Notes: a model not told the origin generated them from the letters alone. A stretch of DNA of 64,000 nt from Pomacea canaliculata (GCF_003073045.1 NC_037593.1:1231525-1295524); one strand, 5' to 3'. Shown: positions 11,800-34,100, counted from the stretch's first letter. Numbers and translations are program-made.

Positions 11800-14700
11800 A
11801 TGGCTGACTACGATAACCGCGGGTATGGATGGGATCGATATAGGGGTAGCTTTGATGGGTATGATACGAAATCGGATTGTATGTAGCCTTGGTGTGAAAC
11901 AAGTAAATGCATGTTTTAAATTGCTCCGACCAAGCATCGATTGAAGCAAAATAATGCCATTGTATGATCACGTCTGGATACCTCAAAATCACAACTTTGA
12001 TCGCACTGTGCACATGGGTTTTCACTGTGCTGGTAATGCCCCCTAACGACCAAGAATTTTTCAGACTGAATGTGCAAGTTGAGTTCCTCCTGTCATTTGA
12101 ATAATATTTTACTGTTCTATAACATTGAATCTTTGTTGAAAGCGGATATTCGTTCGTACAGTTATACTAAACTCTTCTCACGAGCAAATTGTCACAGATG
12201 TCTTAGGCTATTAATGTATTGTAAGTGTAATAAGTAAGGTATATAAAATCATCAAGCTTCAGAATTCATGAACATCTTAACATTATATATAGAGATTTCA
12301 ATCAGTTTGCTATCTAGATCAGATTTCAATTCAATAATACTATTTTAAATACCATTAGTTTCCTGACAGTTGCACCCTATTTGTAGCCTTTAATAATTCC
12401 TTGATATCCATAAAATTGTCTTAGTATTTGTCATGCTGCCATTTTAAGAAGGAACTCAAGTTGGTTTGATAAGAAAATCAAATACCATTTATTTATCTTA
12501 TAATCTTAAAGATCCACATGAACATAATTCATTTTATGATTGGTGGAAGCTTTATATATATACTAATTCCCCAAATCAAAATCTGATGGAATAATTCACT
12601 TCTGATGCCCTAGTCACCTGTGCACAGGGAGAGGTGAGAATTATGAAACCATGTTAGAATGAAAAAACTACAATTTTTCGTCCAGTTTCCAATTTCCTAT
12701 AGCCAATGTGCTTACGTATATTACTGATCTGACATCTGTGCATGATGTTTAAAGGATTCTTTTGTACATCTTTGGAACTGTTAGTGTCTTGTAAAGCCAT
12801 TATGCACCTTTGTTCATAAATACAATGACTTATGGCCTTAAAATTCAGCATGAGTTATTTTCAACATTTTTCTGTTACATACTTTTTTCATTGTATGTTT
12901 AAAGTAGATGGTTTCTAATTATATAGATTTGACAATCATTAGGATATTTTTTTAAAAACTTTCTTTGAAAATGTGATTGGTGAAGGCATTATTTATTAAA
13001 TTGTTTATCAGCCCGAGGAACTAGTGATGCAAAGCCATGTAAAAGGAGCCAGGTTTGCCAGCTAGAACACAAACGAGCTATATTGAGACGTCAAAATCGC
13101 AGCACATTCATAAATGTTTTAACAAGTAAATAGTTTGGTCTATATTTGCATCTTCCGCTAGCTTCTGTTAGTTGCCTTATTAACAATGAAAACAAACCAC
13201 TGAGCCATGTCCATCTCTGAAATTTTTGAACATGTGAATACAGCAGAAAGTGCACACTTGTTTCTACAGGTAGCATTATTAAAACTGGTTTTTCTAAGCA
13301 TCCTTATTAGGTTACAAATCTTGTTCATGCCATAACGTTCAAGGGATTGGCCAGTTTAATTTCAGCCTGAACACTATTTCATTGCAGTGGCCAAATTTGG
13401 GTAGTGGCACAGAGCTTTCTCGTAGCAGAGGCCGAGAAAGATGATTAGGGCCAACTTTGTGCCATCAGATTTGCACACTTCAAACCTTTATAACTCACTC
13501 AATTTTAGGACTAGAAGAGCAACTTTAGTATCAAACGAAAGGTCAAAACCTGTTCTTTTAAAAAATGTACAATTTGCAAAATCTCACGTTTCCTACTCAT
13601 TCTGTAGCGGCAGGTCACATATGACTAATGTATCGCATGCTTAATTTTCATTAAATTGCCCCTCTACCTTTTGCCAGTTGTTGTTAACAACATGCTACTA
13701 TATAGTGAATGTCCTAACATTTTCCATCTTACAGCAGCAGTACACTGCAATTAAAATTTCCTTTGCTAAAGCACAGATCTGTACAAGCCTGTGAACATCC
13801 ATGTGTTCTGTTGAAACCTGTAGTATTCACAGCTGATCTTTTTTATAATCAGATGGTTCAGACATTTCTTGGAAAACGAAGGAAGGCCTGAGCAGTTTAA
13901 CTATTGTATACACTTTTTTGCTGCTAGGGTACAGTCAGTCACTGAATAATGACAGAATAAGTGCAACAAATAAAATAAATAAACTTAACGTGATGCTGGA
14001 AGGGTACTCTTCTTATTCCTTTTCACCCCCAGTGGAGCATAGGGCCGGCTGTAAGGGTAGGACCTTCATAAATGCCATTTATAAATGGCATTAATTCTAA
14101 GACTTTTAAAAAAAACATGAACATCCTTGGTATCACAAAAGAGTTTCACCTTTTTTTCCTGTCACTGTATTAGTAGTGCTTGACCTAAAGAGAGATTGTG
14201 TACCTTTTTCACATTTTATTGTTTCTAGATAGAGCAAGGAGTAAATATATATATATATTTTATAGTCCATACCTTTTGTAACAGTTTGATTCTCAGTGCA
14301 TCATAATTCAAAATATTAGTTTTGGTGATATAGATTTGATATTTATTTCTTGATTTCCACTATAAACTAAGTTATGCAACAAATCAAATTAAATTATGTG
14401 TCTGTGACCAGTGTCATGCAGCCAGAGAAAACTTTCCTTAAATGACTACGTTTTTGTAGTTTGTGTATTGATATCTTGTGTTATTGATAAAAAATTACTA
14501 TTCATACTTTTTACTTGTGATTTGAGAGAGTGTGTGTGTGTATGTGTAAAAGAGAGAGCCCTTAAGATAATTCTACTTTACTTATTTGCATTGAAAACAT
14601 AGAAGAATATAGCTTAAAATGATTTTCGTCTGCAATCTTGTTATCTGTGTGCAGTGATTATGATGATCGAGGCTATGGATCATTTGAGGGAAGTAGGCGG

Positions 14701-17700
14701 GGTGGAGGTGGCTTTGGAGGGGGCAGCAGTGGCTTTGGCAGCAGTAGCTTTGGAGGTGGTGGAGGAGGAGGTGGCCGTGGAGGAAGAGCAAGCAAGCTAA
14801 TCCCTTCTGACGGCCCGTACACTGTGTATGTGGGTAACTTGCCCCAAGGTATCGTGCAGGGTGATCTGGAGCTCATCTTCAAGGACCTCAAGGTGATCTT
14901 TTCATCTCCAATACCCACTAGCTAAGCACTGCATCGAACTGTCCTACACTTGATTTTAAACAAGTTATGTTGCCTCTGTTGTTATTGAGCCAAGTTAAAG
15001 AGATTCAATTCTTTTTTCCTTTCAGGTCAAAAGTGTCAGATTAGTGCGAGACAAGGAAACTGACAAATTCAAAGGTAATACTATCATACTTTCTTGCATA
15101 ATACAGCTGTCAGATCACATTGGTAAAGTTCATTTCACCTCCATCACCACCACCCGAATATAGCAACTGCCAAGTCAGGCCCTTTGAGAAGACAAGACTA
15201 TCTTTATCTGATTCTTTTTGTGGAACCTCAGCTTTTTGTTTGTTTAATTGAATGAATCAGTTTTTCACTTTGCCTTTTGTTTGTGATTTGTTCAGGTTTT
15301 GCATATGTGGAGTTTGATGATCCAGACTCATTACGAGAAGCTCTGACATATGATGGTGCAGTGAGTAGCTTATGAGACCTCAGTGTGTTGTATAATTAGC
15401 AGTGGAGTAATGTTTGTATGAACAATGTATTCTGAGATTAGCCCCAGTTGTAAGGAGTCAGAAATGCAACATTGAGGTTTAGCCACATTGCTGTAGAACC
15501 AATCATGACATTTTGTTGGAAAAAATATTTGGAAATTTCACTTTGTCTCTCTGGAGCAATATAGACCCCTTTTACTTGAAATAAAATGCTGTTGGTTTTA
15601 GACTGTTTTTATTTGGTACAAAAGATAATGGAAGTGTGGACATTGCCTTTTGGTTTTTAGCTTTTTGAAGACAGAAACTTACGGGTAGACATTGCTGAAG
15701 GCAGGAAAAATGAGCGCGGTGGACGTGGAAGAGGTGGAGATAGGGGTGAGTCCTACTGTTTGCATTTTGGGGTGGTTTTGTTTTTCCTGTTTGAACTGCT
15801 GAAGGGTATCCTGTGATTATTTTTTTATCTGTGGGATGACAGCACATAGACATAACTTTACTTTTGGCCTTGACAAATCAATTTTTAATGTGTAACTTAT
15901 GTCAGATACAGTCAGGCAACCTTTTTGATTTGTTAGATACCTCTACATGGACTCAGGTTTATGTTCGGACACAGACTTCATAAATGGTAAGATAATGCCG
16001 CAAAAGATTATTGTGACTTACACCCCAAATCTCGCCTTAGGCAAGCATTGAAACAGTATATACTCGGTAGCAGTGTGTTACCAAACTTTATTTTTTTTCA
16101 TCGACTATCCATTCTAGATTGTTTCCCTTGATTAATTTTGCAAATGTAAACATTTTACCTTTGCACCAGTTGTACATTAATTGGAAAAAAAATTCAGACA
16201 AGTGTATGTTAACCCACTTAAAGAAAAAATGGATTGTAAGCAAAGTTTTTTAATAGTTTTGTGGTAGTATATCTACGTAAAACAGGAAAGAGTTCACAAG
16301 GCACAAGATTAAAAAAATCCCCAATTCTTTTGGTGCTATTAACATTTGATAAATATGCCACAATGATAAAATAATAAAATATAAGTATTATATAAATGTT
16401 CTTTCTTAATTGTAGTTCTTTCTATGTTGTAAAAATTCTCATTAAAATTGTTAACCAGCACACATAACAGTGAATTAACACAGCTGTTCTCAACTTTCCA
16501 AATATAATCATTACAAGGCTGTGTCTATTTAGAGGCTAAACTTTCATGTCCAGTGGGAGAGAATGGACTTGATCTGCTGAAGGGAAGTAAGGGTACCTGT
16601 TGGGCAAGATAAAAGCAAAAATAAGAGTGAACACTATGGTCGCCAGAATTGCATGTTCTACTTACCTCCCTTCTTTGGTTTGAACCCTTTGCCCACCATA
16701 AGGAGAAAGTTCGGCCTTTTAAAAGACAGAATCTAACTAAAAAAAACCTAAATTCTAATTCCCTTTATGCTCATAGTTTCCTTGTTGTGTCCTATGTAAA
16801 AAGGGCTACACATCTTTTTTTTATGACTTGCCATTTGCGGAGAGAAGATTATGTGTTAAATTTAAGCTGTTGGCACTGTAGAAATAACCAGTTCTGTTGT
16901 CGATCATTTTGAGACTGCTTATTTTCATTAGTTGTGTCTTGGTGCAGGAGGCCGAGGTGGTGGGCGTGGAAGTTGGAGTGGTCAAGGGGGAGATTTCCGT
17001 GGAGGCAGCAATGACTATGGTGGTTTTAGTGACCGAGGAACACGCGGTGCTCGTGGTGGATTCCGTGGTGGTGACCGTGGTGGTGACCGTGGTGGTGACC
17101 GAGGGTATGACCGTGGTTCAGAGAGAGGCACGGGTGGATATGGGGGACGAGAAGGTCGTGGATCCTTCGACAGACGGTCTAGGAGAGATAGTGGTGGAGG
17201 TGGTGCCACCGAGTTCCGTGAACCATCTCCTGGTGAGACAGCTTTGCTCTTCTGATACTGTTGTCTGCTGATTCTGACAATCAGTTATCACTTATTTGTG
17301 GATAAGAGATTCTTTATATTAATGATACTGAGTTAAATGTCATATACAATCACTGAAATGTTAATAAAGTTGTGTCTTTTTTGATACTGGATTAAGTGTC
17401 ACAAGTACTGAAATGGATCTCTTTTTATACTGGGTTAAATTTCATAGATCAGTGGTTCTCAAATTTTGGTCCATGGGCCACACGCATAAGTCAGGTGGTC
17501 TGTAGCTGATAGTCATCATGTCAGCAAAGTGATGTTTAAATTGCCAGACATGTTAATTAGTCCAGATTTTGCACAAGTTTTAATTTTATTGATGCCCAAC
17601 TGCTCGTTCATGTACCAAGTCTTTATGTCACAGTGCGAGCATTGTATCATCTGTTACCCCTTAGTAATGCATTGTACTTCCTTATTTCTAATGTTTATGT

Positions 17701-18191
17701 GTACTTTGCGAAGTATGTAATTTTATGTAAACGTATTACCATACTACTGTCACAAAAGTACATTAAGTTTTCAATTGTAATGAAACAAATGTGGCAATTT
17801 AAATTTGATTTTCATGGTAGAGAGTGATTTCAGGCCTTTGTTGTCCGGAGTATTTTTTTACTTTAGTAAAGTGGTCCGTGGTCCAAAATTCGTTGAGAAA
17901 CACTGTCATAGATAATCATTGAAATGTGTCTTTTTCTGTTTTCATAACCTTGGCTGTTACTCTATTATTTTAGAGTTCAAATTTTGAAGTCTGTGTTGTC
18001 TGTCACCAGAGTCTGCTGCTAGACGCCCAAAGTTGAAGCTTTTGCCTCGTTCTGTTGACAAACCCTTAAATGCACCTGTAGATACAGAACGCAATGCAAG
18101 CATATTTGGCACCGGGAAACCCCGAGATGAAGCCAAAGGGGAAGGTTCATTCAATCGTAGTCGAAACGCCAGTGAGAGTAGTCAACACTGA
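11800..18191 (+). CDS. EIF4H: Eukaryotic translation initiation factor 4H, seven exons
   Basis: RNA-binding cofactor that stimulates the eIF4A helicase during 5' UTR unwinding in the cytoplasm. Exons 11800-11858, 14655-14892, 15026-15074, 15296-15360, 15661-15745, 16948-17232 and 18010-18191 join in phase to 320 residues; human eIF4H has about 248. A Gly/Ser-rich N-terminus (residues 35-63) precedes one RRM (about 75-152) with RNP2 VYVGNL at 77-82 and RNP1 KGFAYVEF at 115-122. EALTYDGA and LRVDIAEGRK match the human protein closely. The C-terminal half is a long RGG region with three tandem GGDR units, then the conserved FREPSP, RRPKLKLLPR and ASIFGTGKPR. The extra length lies in the glycine-rich segments. 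The 2.8-kb first intron and the MITE in intron 6 are the largest non-coding parts. Confidence 0.95.
13395..13625. repeat. Dispersed MITE-like repeat, copy A (EIF4H intron 1)
   Basis: This segment is the reverse complement, with divergence, of 38512-38760. Shared blocks include TTAGGGCCAACTTTGTGCC (here) and CATTCTGTAGCGGCAGGTCACA at the right end, which corresponds to the TGTGACCTGCCACCACA terminus of the other copy. The left terminus of this copy is decayed. Confidence 0.7.
14005..14050. repeat. Short dispersed repeat, shared with 53535-53570
   Basis: The block CACCCCCAGTGGAGCATAGG here matches CACCCCCAGTGGAGCAAAGG at 53547-53566 in RETSAT intron 1, with a similar TTCCT-rich lead-in. It is part of an unidentified interspersed repeat. 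Confidence 0.5.
17450..17905. mobile_element. hAT MITE in EIF4H intron 6
   Basis: A 456-bp non-autonomous element. The ends CAGTGGTTCTCAAATTTTGG and the reverse complement of CCAAAATTCGTTGAGAAACACTG form imperfect terminal inverted repeats of the hAT type. An exact 8-bp target duplication, TCATAGAT, lies at 17442-17449 and 17906-17913. No transposase is encoded. It inserted into the intron without touching the splice sites. Confidence 0.92.
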
Positions 18192-20197
18192 GTCACCATG
18201 GGAAAGATCTACAAGTGTATCATGGTATCATCTCTTTTCTTGGCTCTCTGCTTATGCAGTTATGGGGAGAAACTAAACTTGACTAATTTTGAATGTAGAG
18301 AAATGGGTTGAATCTTAGTGAATTTCTTTGAGTTGTATACCAACTATAATTTTAAAGCATGGTAGTATAACTGCCACAATGCTACAGGCTGCCTGCTTTT
18401 AGACTTTGGACTAGCATTCTTGTTATGGAAAGTTTATGCAGGGTCTTCATTTTTGATGTTTCCTTTTTTGCAGTCTAATTTTGGGTGCAGCTAAACCTGT
18501 GGCAAGTTTATCCTTAACCTTTGTCCTGTGTACACCACCACACTGTCTGGCAAAGAGACAACTTGAACATTTTTCTTGTTGTGCCAATCTGATTGGTGGC
18601 TTGGCTGCTTATTTCAGGATTCTCTCTTTGATGGAGAGAGCATTGCCATGCAGTGATTAAGGGTTATCATTTGTGTAGTGCTTAATTGTCAAGATGCATT
18701 TTTTTGGGTTTTCTGTCTGGAGCCAGAGTTGACTTGGTTGTCTTTGTTGATTCATTTGTTTGTTCACACCCATCATAGAGCATAGTGTTCAATAGTGTAT
18801 GTCACCATCTGTGTGCTGAGTATGGATGAAGGATGAATCTTGTGAGATTCTCTCATCTTTTTTAAAGTCCACTTTTTCTCTTGGTCTAGTAAACCTTTTA
18901 TGGTTAGGCTTTGTATTTGGTGTGAAGGTATGTTGGAGAGCATTTTACCTTTTAACCATTAGCGCAGTGGCTTTCAGATCCCAGCAGTAAAACTTTTTTA
19001 AAAAATCCCTCAGAATTTGCTTTATCTAGCACAAAGAAGTGTGCATGACATGTATTCCTGTCTCAGTGTTAGCATTTGGAACAGCTGTTGATTTCTCAAA
19101 GACAGGGGTGCCCAAAGGTTTTGTGGTTGGAGTCTGCAGAACCTTATGTGTTCCACAATGCCTGAGGTGTTTGTGAATGGGTCTGTTCTGATTGCATACT
19201 GACAGACAGCCAGGACAGGGTTAATCTGTTTTGAATGGTTGTAATGCAGGCCATGCTAGAGCTGTACATTTCTGTGAAATATGACATAGATTAAAAGAAA
19301 ATGATGTATTCTTTTCTCATCTGTCACTCATGTACTTTCTGTTGGTTTTGACTTTATATTGGTTCCACCCTATCCCCCAAGCTATTGCAGGCCAGACATG
19401 TCTTGTCACCTACTTTAGGTACCCCTGACTATGGCCTGGAGACGGAGAAACTTCTCAGCTGCTACAATCTGACGATGCTACACACTTATTCTTTTTCTTC
19501 CCCTGTCCTCCAACTCCATCCCTTGTAAGTTTTAGAAATTTGGCGTTTGGGTTATGAATACAAGAGCTAATTTAAGAAAACACTTGGCATATTATGTGTA
19601 ATTAGAGAACTAGGACAGGTTTGTATTTGTATGTTTACATCATGAATGCTTCTACTTGTCAAGTGTGACATTGTTTATTGGAATTAAAATGTTGAGGAAG
19701 TTGTGAAATGAAATGGCCAGCATGGTCATATGCCAAATTTTTGAAGCATTGAGTTTTGAAATGCATGTGGTGTATGTTTACATGTTGGTGTAATAAGGAC
19801 CCTATTATTTCTGTTAAGGAATGTCAACACTAAATTTCAATTTAGTTCCTTAGTTTTCTCCTTTCTACTGCTTTATGTTGGTTCTTAGAGCTGGAACATT
19901 TTATATTAGTCGTGCACTCTTCCCTTATGGAATTTTTCTATTGTATTCCTTGTGATACTCTTGCAGATAATTATCAGTTTTTAATCAATTTTTTTTTTTT
20001 AGGTTAAATTAACAGTGTATAGCAAGGTGAGATACACCAAGATATTGTCACAAATTTACTGCAAAATCGCTTATAAAATATCAAGACTCTTACCTATTCT
20101 ATTAAAAACAAAAAAAGACTGGTTCAAAAATAGATAAATTTTAAGAATAAGGCATAAAGGATGAACAAAATTTGTTATAAAGTTAATGTTTATAATT
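18192..20197 (+). other. EIF4H 3' UTR and intergenic DNA
   Basis: This is about 2 kb of T-rich sequence after the EIF4H stop, converging with the 3' end of MCCC1. I found no canonical AATAAA for EIF4H. A variant ATTAAA near 19683 is possible. No other gene is visible. Confidence 0.4.
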
Positions 20198-20203
20198 TTT
20201 ATT
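20198..20203 (-). terminator. Poly(A) signal for MCCC1
   Basis: TTTATT on the plus strand reads AATAAA on the minus strand, about 265 bases after the MCCC1 stop at 20466-20468. This is a plausible position for the cleavage signal. Confidence 0.5.
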
Positions 20204-20465
20204 CTTATACCACTTTATGAGTACAATACTAGTCACCTAGATGCAAAGCTTGGTGACAGCAATACTGGTCTACACTGATACATATTTTTGTGGTGGGGTT
20301 GATGTCAGAGTAGCTTCAATGACAGCAATTGTCCATGTAGGGCTGAGCTATTTATCCACTGCAGACCTCAGATTAGTAGAAGATGGAAGGGCTAATGTAC
20401 TTTCACGGGTGTTGTTGAATAATCTTGGTGAGGTAGGCTAAAGTTCTTTTGTAGCAACTTCAGAA

Positions 20466-28903
<8,438 letters not shown>

Positions 28904-31108
28904 CTAGCATAAGCAGAAAAGGTCTTTAATGTTGTTTATTTTTAGGATCATAGGCAGAACGTGTCTTTTGCTCACATTCAGGAGCATTGTAAACAAAATG
29001 TTCTAGAAATGACAGCAACATGTCCTTCCTTTTTTTAACTGCAAACATGTTGCAGGAAGCAAAGTATAAGATACATAGTCTATACATTGTGCAGCAGCAT
29101 CTGTATCATTATTTACTATGTCCATAACACTTGTTCCTTGCAGAAAACTTTGAAGACCAAATTTTGAAAACAGTAATTCTACATTTCTGCAAAACTTTAA
29201 ACCTAAAAAATATACTTCATAGCCAAAGCTATATATTACTTCTAGAGTAAACACCTTCCACTTTGTCAACATTTTGGCCTAAACTGTGAGCAAATGCTGC
29301 TCTGCACTTCAAAATGTACAAAGGACAAAAATGTGAAAGTGTGTGTTCATGCACATGGAGAAATTTCTGAATGCATGATGTGTTATGGTTTGATATTGTG
29401 CATCCTGTTGTCACTCAGAAACTGTAAACCACAGTCTGAAACTGTTAGTGTTAACGGGGCAGAATTGCACATGAAGTAACACATTTCTGGTAAGATAAGG
29501 ATGGTGTGACTTTTTAATAATAATAATTGAATAAATGGAGAAAGACTACAATGAAACAACTACACAACAAAGAAACACAAGCATCACCAAACAGATGACA
29601 CCGTGGTAAACATGTACAAAGATAAAGAACTCAGGAGTGAGCATCCATCACAAAAAATGGCAGTAATACTGCCTCCTTATCAAATAAATGTCTTTCGTTC
29701 TAAATAATATGCATATACATAATGATGGAGGTCAAAAGCATTGCATGAATGTTTTCATAAATGATTTAGGTTTCTTCTTCTTTCTCCCTTGTCATAGTAA
29801 ACAATCAGACTGGTACGTTTTATTAAATCTATAAGCAGCTGATGGCAGTGTTTTAGTTTGAGATATACTGGATAGAACCATTTCTGCTGATGATAGGAAA
29901 GTAGCTGCAAGGTTAGAGGTAGACCCAGCATGAAATGGTGACCTGATTTCTTAAAAGCCTAGAGAGGTAAGGCAGGAAGGGAGAAATGGGCAACACCTTC
30001 AGAAAAAGCTGGCCCAGAGATAAATGAGGAATCCTTGCTGACGCATTATTTTTGTGTGATATTAGTGCCCCAGTCTAATGGAATCCATTAAAAAAAAGAC
30101 ATAGGTAGACCTGTGAGCTTTTAATCATTGGGGATTGAGATGTTGCTTTGAGGGCCAGCTTTTTTGTGAGGATGCTGCCTACTTCTTTTCCTTTCTCAAC
30201 CTTTTAAGTGGTCAGGTGCCCATTCAACAGATGGGTCAACTAGGGGAAGTACACAGCGCAACACGGGTATTGAACCAGCGTCTGTGCCAGACCTCAGACA
30301 TTGGTATTCTAGCCACTCAGTTGATTAATTGTTACATCTGCTGATTTCAAAGGTTGAAGACAAATTCTGAAAGAACAAGCCCTAAAACTCCGAAAGAACA
30401 AGCCCTGTTCCATAGTTTTAGTTTCACGTCCTTCATTCCGAATTTGACTATTGCTGAGTATAAATAAACAGAGCATAATACAGAGTACCAAAGCTTATAG
30501 TAAACAAGGTAGTCGGGGCACTGGAGATGGCAGATGAAAAGAAACCAGGCTTATCCAAAGCCTACAACTTATTTGTATTTCATCTAAAAATAGACACAAG
30601 CTGGGGGAGGAGGACAAAATGAGCGAAGCACCATCTTGCACACACTAGAGTACGCCGGTATCCTATGGGGAACTCAAGTAAGGGCAATGAGGCACTTAGG
30701 CAACTTCTTCCACAGATGGTTGAATGGACTATAGATTATGGAGCGACAAATGTAACAGAGACATACTTTAAACAGACCTGTGTAACAACGCTATTGACTT
30801 CAACTGCTTTCTGCTTACAAATGATGATAACGCCATAACTGTCTACTACAGTCTGTCAGTTTCTCAGGATCTTAGTACATCGGGTAATCGGGTACATCGG
30901 GTACTTGTCATGTACACTGTACATCAACGTAGGCGGGATAACTCTCCTGAACGACGTGGGAGTTGCGTCCCTGCAATATGAGTGCCATTGTGCAGACTAC
31001 ACACAGCTTCAGGTACACCCGGAGATTTAGTTTCGTTACACCTTCAGGCGCAGGTCGAATGAAATATGCTCTTGATTTTCTTTATAACTTAACCGTTGAC
31101 AGCTCGCC
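28904..31108. other. Intergenic region between divergent MCCC1 and FBXW8
   Basis: This must contain the MCCC1 first exon with its start codon, plus both promoters. I could not assign the leader exon. It should end two bases into a codon, and no candidate near 30950-31110 is convincing. The dispersed repeat at 30140-30335 lies here. The rest is AT-rich and unremarkable. Confidence 0.45.
30140..30335. repeat. Dispersed repeat, second copy of the 24905 family
   Basis: It has the same ordered blocks as 24905-25075 (GGCCAGCTTT, GGTCAGGTGCCC, GATGGGTC) and extends further right into GGGTATTGAACCAGCGTCTG and ATTCTAGCCACTCAG. That tail resembles the tRNA-like end (B box and anticodon-stem regions) of a SINE. 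Confidence 0.5.
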
Positions 31109-34100
31109 ATGAACAGCCAAAAAGATCTTGACGATTTTCGAAATAGATGGCTAGAAGAGCTGAAACATCAAATTCCTGTGGGCGAGCAGCACTCGGCTTC
31201 TGGAGAATTAAAAGACTGTGCGAATGATGAGTTGGAATCTGTGGACAGCTGTAAGGAAGATGTTATAAGCAAGCCTCACGAGAACTGTCAAATAACCGAC
31301 AACCCTCGGATTCCTCCGCTTCATGGTAATTATTGTGAAACGGGTTCCACCGTTCCAGACGCAACACCTCAATATTTTCCATTTCGTGTGTTGAGTAAAG
31401 TGTCGAACCCCGAAAGCTGGGAAGAAGTTCAGAGAGCCAGAAAGAGATTTGCTTCAGATAAATGCAGTGCTGTCACGTCAGTGAAGAAAGGAAATTATTT
31501 TGCCGAATCGAGTCATACTCCAGCTCAACAAAGAAATAGTGTAAGCAATCAGTATGTCGCATCAATTAATCAGAAAAAGGAGACGATATCACTACTTGTA
31601 CATAAAGAACGATATCTGGATCTCTTCATTGCAGACCTGGTAATATTTGATTTATTGGTTGAAAATAATGCATGTAGAATGTACTAAGGGAAGTAAACTG
31701 ATAGTCTTAATTTTGTACAATTGCATTTGACTTTCTTGTGCATGAAAATATGCATGTTTTCTATGCATTCTGCAGTCACTATATTACTCAGGCATGACAT
31801 ACATTAACTGTTCTGAGTTACACATGTCTGACAGTAACAATAACATGATTGGGTGTTGATCACGTTGCATCCGTTGAACCCACCTACACCAACCACATGT
31901 GTTGATCTGTCTTGATAGTGTTAAGTAGATGATAGGCCCTCCTCTATGATCCTGCACAGGTCCTTTGTCCAGTTCTCGTTAGCTACCTTCACCTTCTTCC
32001 TGATACTGCAATTCACTGTTTTGTATTTGAAAGCTGTTTTGGGGCTTTTCCTTTACTTCTTCAAAGGCCTCCATTAGTTTCACAGATAAAGGACCCGTGA
32101 CTCAGAATGTCTTTGGCTATAACATTAAATATGTACACACTTAATAAGCCCACATACTCCTAGAAAGGTATTTTAGGGACCCCCAAAACCACAACTCCCC
32201 TTGCAGACCTAGAACTGAGAACAAATCTGGTTCATAAATACTTTCCTCATTCCCTCCTCAAATGTCAGGCTATGGGAAATAGGTGAGCTACGCTGTTCAG
32301 AGCAGAATACAACTCCCCTGTTGAACATGAGGAAAAAATATTTAATGGGTGAGAATTAAGCATATTAGACAATAATTTGACAGAAAAACATGTTTTGTTG
32401 TCTTTTTATGCATGTTATCAGATTAAGGTCATTTTAGGTAAATGTGATTGAAGCAAAAAGAACTGATATTGTCCTTTCTTTGTGCAGAATGAGATCAATG
32501 AAATCCCATTCTTTGACATCAGTATTCCTCGAGAGTTGGCCATCAAGATTTTCTGGCACCTGGATGCTACTGATCTGTGTCACTGTGCACAGGTTAGTGA
32601 CGTTGTTGGGTTGAATGTAAGAAGGCTGACATCATAGACACTACCTCCTTACATTCAGTTAAATAGCTGTAATTTACAGTATGATGGTATTTAATAACTA
32701 TATATACATATAGAACAATGTTTATGATAAACAGTCACTTCTGTTGCTCAGTTCTCACCCACTTAAAAGTTTGTACCCATAATTCTTTATTTAAGCTACT
32801 TACAGCCAGTTCTGCTTGTTGTGATAGAACTGCATTAATTTGATAATATTATGCATTATTAATCTGATAATATTCACAGCATTTGTGCATGTTAGACTCT
32901 CGGTGTAGGTGAGCAAAAGCTGGAGAAGTCTTGCTGAGGACGAGCTTTTGTGGTGCCGGCTCTGTCACCAGCTTGGGTTTGAGCAGGAAAAAGTAACTGT
33001 GGAGTGTGCTGATTGGAAACGCCGAGTCCAGCACTACACAATCCTTAACCGCACCTTGGACCACAACTGGAAGGTATGCTGGAAATACTGTGGGCCTACA
33101 ATTCTCCAACTGTACAATTTATCAGAGTAGAGTGCCATAATAATGCCATCAGAAATGTTTATCTGGATGCAGAAAACTTATTTCTGTTTGAAAGAAGTAA
33201 ATGCTTGACCACGCACAGGACAATCCAGAAACTTCACTTTCATCACCAGCTGCAGAGTTGACAAGGGCCCATCCTGTGTAGGGATGTATGAACCTCATTT
33301 GATTTCTGTTACTTGTGTGCTCTTAATCTTTGAGATATTGCCTTGGCAAATTCTTGTCACAATGGGACAAGCAGCAACTGTTGGCAACTGAGCTGCACAG
33401 GGAATTATGTACTACTCTTCTTAACTAATAATAATAATGACGATTTATTTAGTGCTTTTTCAATGATTTACTCAGAGTGCTTTACAGAAATGATACACAT
33501 ACTGAATCACTGGCAACCATGCACCCATATTCGCATATAGCAGACATGCTCACTTGTACAAACAGACATCCGCGCATTCACAAAGTAAATTACAGACGTG
33601 TTATACATGCTCATGGTCAGGACAGGGTTACAGTGAAGTCGCCATTCTGAAAAGATGTGTCTTAAATTTGAACTTAAAGGTGGTAAGAGAATCAGAGTGA
33701 CGAAGGCTGATGTAACGTCTGTACAACATTCCATTGCATGAACAGGTTCATTGCACGTACTAGAGCAATCCTCAAGTTCTATGAACCTGAATTTAAAACA
33801 TCATGCATAGCTTAAAATTAATAACATATTTGGTGAGTTCTTAAAGATTTTGATATGATGTCTGCGATTTCTTTGTTTGTTTCTTGTTTGTTTTTTTTTT
33901 GCCTCTTTATCATCTCAGTTAGTTCTGCTGTTTGTGATTAGAATCGAACTGGAAAACTCCATAGTTTGCAACATGTCAAGGGAGGAGTACTGTGTGCAGC
34001 CTCATCTTTCAAGTCCTTTCTTGTTGCTGGGTAAGTTTTTCTGTGTTGTGGGTAAGTTTTCCTGTGTTGTGGGTAAGTTTTCCTGTGTTGTAAGGTTTGC

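Noticed and set aside
16897-17271. Val-rich plus-strand frame over EIF4H exon 6
   Set aside because: It is the shifted frame of the RGG-coding exon; GGN codons read as valine and glutamate.
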